Origin: Massilia horti | GTDB lineage: Bacteria; Pseudomonadota; Gammaproteobacteria; Burkholderiales; Burkholderiaceae_D | Assembly (NCBI RefSeq): GCF_004614195.1 | Contig: NZ_SPUM01000026.1 | Span: 1-64,000 of the forward strand | Direction of reading: 5' to 3' | Length of the DNA: 64,000 nucleotides | In this document: piece after piece, positions 62,385-64,000 of the stretch | Layout: the number at the start of each line of letters is the position of its first letter | Numbering within the stretch: position 1 is the first letter of the stretch | Translations under genes and position numbers: made by a program | The notes under the pieces: generated by a model | Databases searched by the model: none | What the model was told of the DNA's origin: nothing | What the model saw: only the letters and a program-made list of their open reading frames with translations

Positions 62385-64000
62385 TTGCGCTATCAGCGGT
62401 TTTCCCTTGCCGTTATCACGACCCCCGCCATCGTCCTTGCGCAGCAAACATCGGTAAACGAGCCGATAACACCGACAGTAGAGGTGCGAGGCAGTACATC
62501 GAGCTACGACCCGCGCCGCGACGACACCGTAGCCAAAATCGTCCTCAAGCATGATGAAATCGTCAAACACGGCGACACCAATCTGCTCGATGTACTCAAG
62601 CGCATACCGGGCATTACCGTCAGCGGCAGCGCAGGCCGTGGCAGCGAGATTCAAATGCAAGGCCTCGGGAGCGGATATACACAAGTCCTGATTAACGGCG
62701 AGCGCCCACCACGAGGGTTTGCGATCGACACCCTCGCTCCCGATCTGATCGAACGAATTGAAGTAATGCGCACGGCGAACGTTGAGTATTCAACGCAGGC
62801 CATTGCGGGAACGATTAATGTCGTACTCAAGAAGGCAGCGCGGACCGCTGAACGCGAATTCAAGATTGGCTACGAAATTGGCCGCGACACGCACAGCCCG
62901 AGCGCCAATTTGCAACTGTCCGACCGCATGGACCGGTTCAGCTATTCGGTAGGTGGCAACCTGGTTCGCAATGGTTTCGAGGGGGATGTCCCCGGCGTCG
63001 AACACGAGCGCGACCTGAACGGGCGGACTACACTATTGCGCACCACGTCCGCCCATGAGAACGGACTCCTCACTACCTACAATCTCGCACCGCGCCTCAA
63101 TTGGTCACTGGAAGGCGGCGACACCGTAGCTTTGGAAAGTGTGGTGAACATCAATCGCTTCCGTGTCCAGGTCCATGCCCCGACCTCGACCGAAATTGGC
63201 GGGCTGCCAGCGTACCCGCAAAAAGAAACGAGGATGACCAACGATAACGCATCCTTCCGTAGTGGCCTGAGCTGGACCCACAATCTGGAATCCGGCACAA
63301 AATTGGAAATGAAGCTCGGCGCTTCGGGCAGCAGTACTGGCAATACCGTCTATCGTGATGCGAGCGGCAATCCCGTCTTCGGGCTCCTCACCCGGAAAAT
63401 CGATTCCCAAGCCCGCGATCGCGGAGTCAGCTCGACCGGCAAGGCCTCCATTCCCCTGCGCGAGGGACATGCGCTGACGTTTGGCTGGAATGGCGGTATC
63501 GATACCCGCGATGACGCTCGGACTGAGCGTGACTACCTGCAGCCGCTGCTCGATATTCCCGGCGGCGACGAAAGATCCAGCGGCCGCGTCACGCACCTTG
63601 CGCTATACGGGCAGGATGAATGGGAGATTACTCCGCGCTGGTCGGTTTATTTGGGTGCGCGCTGGGAAGGGATACGAATCCGGGTAAGTGGCGATGCATT
63701 TGGAACCGCACATTCGCGCTCCGGCGTGTTCAGCCCTGTGCTGCAGACGCTCTACAAATTGGCGGATACCAAGCAAGATCAGCTGCGCCTGGCAATTTCG
63801 CGCACCTATAAAGCACCGAGCATGCAGAGTCTGTTACCAGACCCCTACACGACCATTAACAACAGCCAGGTCGAGCCGGACGTTCAAGGCAATCCGAGGC
63901 TCAAGCCAGAGCTGTCGCTTGGGCTGGACGCCGCATACGAGCACTACTGGGGGGAAGGTGCCCTGCTGTCCGCCAGCGTCTCGACGCGGCGTATCGATGA
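62385..64000 (+). CDS. TonB-dependent outer-membrane receptor (partial, cut by window end)
   Basis: At least 538 residues are visible. A signal peptide (LAVITTPAIVLAQ) is followed by a plug domain near 25-150: VLKRIPGITVSGSAG, IQMQGLGSGYTQVLINGERPP and IERIEVMRTANVEYSTQAIAGTINVVLKK. The barrel follows with many aromatic-ended strands (LALYGQDEWEITPRWSVYLGARW, and ISRTYKAPSMQSLLPD). TTG at 62385 is used since GGAG lies about seven bases before it and it gives a full signal. The substrate (iron chelate, vitamin or sugar) cannot be read. No FecR/FecI-type regulator is adjacent here. Confidence 0.88.
   Translation, partial: MRYQRFSLAVITTPAIVLAQQTSVNEPITPTVEVRGSTSSYDPRRDDTVAKIVLKHDEIVKHGDTNLLDVLKRIPGITVSGSAGRGSEIQMQGLGSGYTQVLINGERPPRGFAIDTLAPDLIERIEVMRTANVEYSTQAIAGTINVVLKKAARTAEREFKIGYEIGRDTHSPSANLQLSDRMDRFSYSVGGNLVRNGFEGDVPGVEHERDLNGRTTLLRTTSAHENGLLTTYNLAPRLNWSLEGGDTVALESVVNINRFRVQVHAPTSTEIGGLPAYPQKETRMTNDNASFRSGLSWTHNLESGTKLEMKLGASGSSTGNTVYRDASGNPVFGLLTRKIDSQARDRGVSSTGKASIPLREGHALTFGWNGGIDTRDDARTERDYLQPLLDIPGGDERSSGRVTHLALYGQDEWEITPRWSVYLGARWEGIRIRVSGDAFGTAHSRSGVFSPVLQTLYKLADTKQDQLRLAISRTYKAPSMQSLLPDPYTTINNSQVEPDVQGNPRLKPELSLGLDAAYEHYWGEGALLSASVSTRRID

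Overview
The window looks like a chromosomal segment of a high-GC betaproteobacterium of the Oxalobacteraceae type (Massilia, Duganella or Janthinobacterium relatives). This is inferred from gene order and protein style: rpoD, dnaG, a YqeY-like gene and rpsU on one strand, oxyR followed by ubiA, a 758-residue RpoD with a long acidic insertion, and an aroG/rfaE2/pilU core. No 16S rRNA or other species marker is present.

Region by region. (1) 80-5323, mostly minus strand: a decaying operon of a nitrate/sulfonate-type ABC transporter mixed with copper genes. It has a frameshifted binding protein, a SCO1-type copper chaperone, a cupredoxin-like membrane protein, and a permease fused by internal deletion to the tail of an ATPase. 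An anti-sigma factor with a sigma-factor remnant, a LON-domain protein and a small membrane protein follow. (2) 5438-19019: two GNAT/FemAB-like paralogues on minus, then a tightly overlapping plus-strand exopolysaccharide operon with three glycosyltransferases, a DUF354 protein, a MocA-type oxidoreductase, an unrecognised protein, a GINT-like transferase, a polymerase/ligase and a flippase. No initiating transferase or Wza/Wzc export genes are in the window. (3) 19095-24368: a secreted lipoprotein, a small superinfection-immunity-like protein, an ArsR/SRPBCC pair with a clear operator-like palindrome, a glycine-zipper protein and ribonuclease Z. (4) 24553-27817: a type VI-type lipase effector broken by one frameshift, next to an intact lipoprotein immunity gene, followed by a CAT-anticodon tRNA-Ile. 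(5) 28105-40296: housekeeping core with rpoD, dnaG, yqeY-like, rpsU, a BaiN-type flavoprotein, a metallopeptidase with a helix-hairpin-helix tail, ybiB, aroG, rfaE2 and pilU.

(6) 40297-56822 looks like an acquired block. It starts with degraded sequence holding a pilU-like fragment and a CCTTA pentamer array. Next come an SpvB/FG-GAP protein, an RHS toxin and its candidate immunity gene on minus. Divergent from them is a compact ten-gene type II/type IV-pilus-like secretion cluster (F, E, split L, M/O, C/P, a secretin with TPR and cohesin domains, three pseudopilins). The adjacent SpvB/RHS proteins carry Sec signals, so they are plausible but unproven substrates. (7) 57215-64000: oxyR, ubiA, a three-gene YqjD/YqjE/YqjK-like envelope stress set, an orphan Hcp with a Cys/His amidase-like effector and periplasmic immunity protein, and a TonB-dependent receptor cut by the window end.

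Several genes show single-event damage (frameshifts near 2545-2570 and 25590, a fusion near 220). They could be real decay or assembly error; read-level checking would decide. No CRISPR array, rRNA, intact insertion sequence or replication origin was found.
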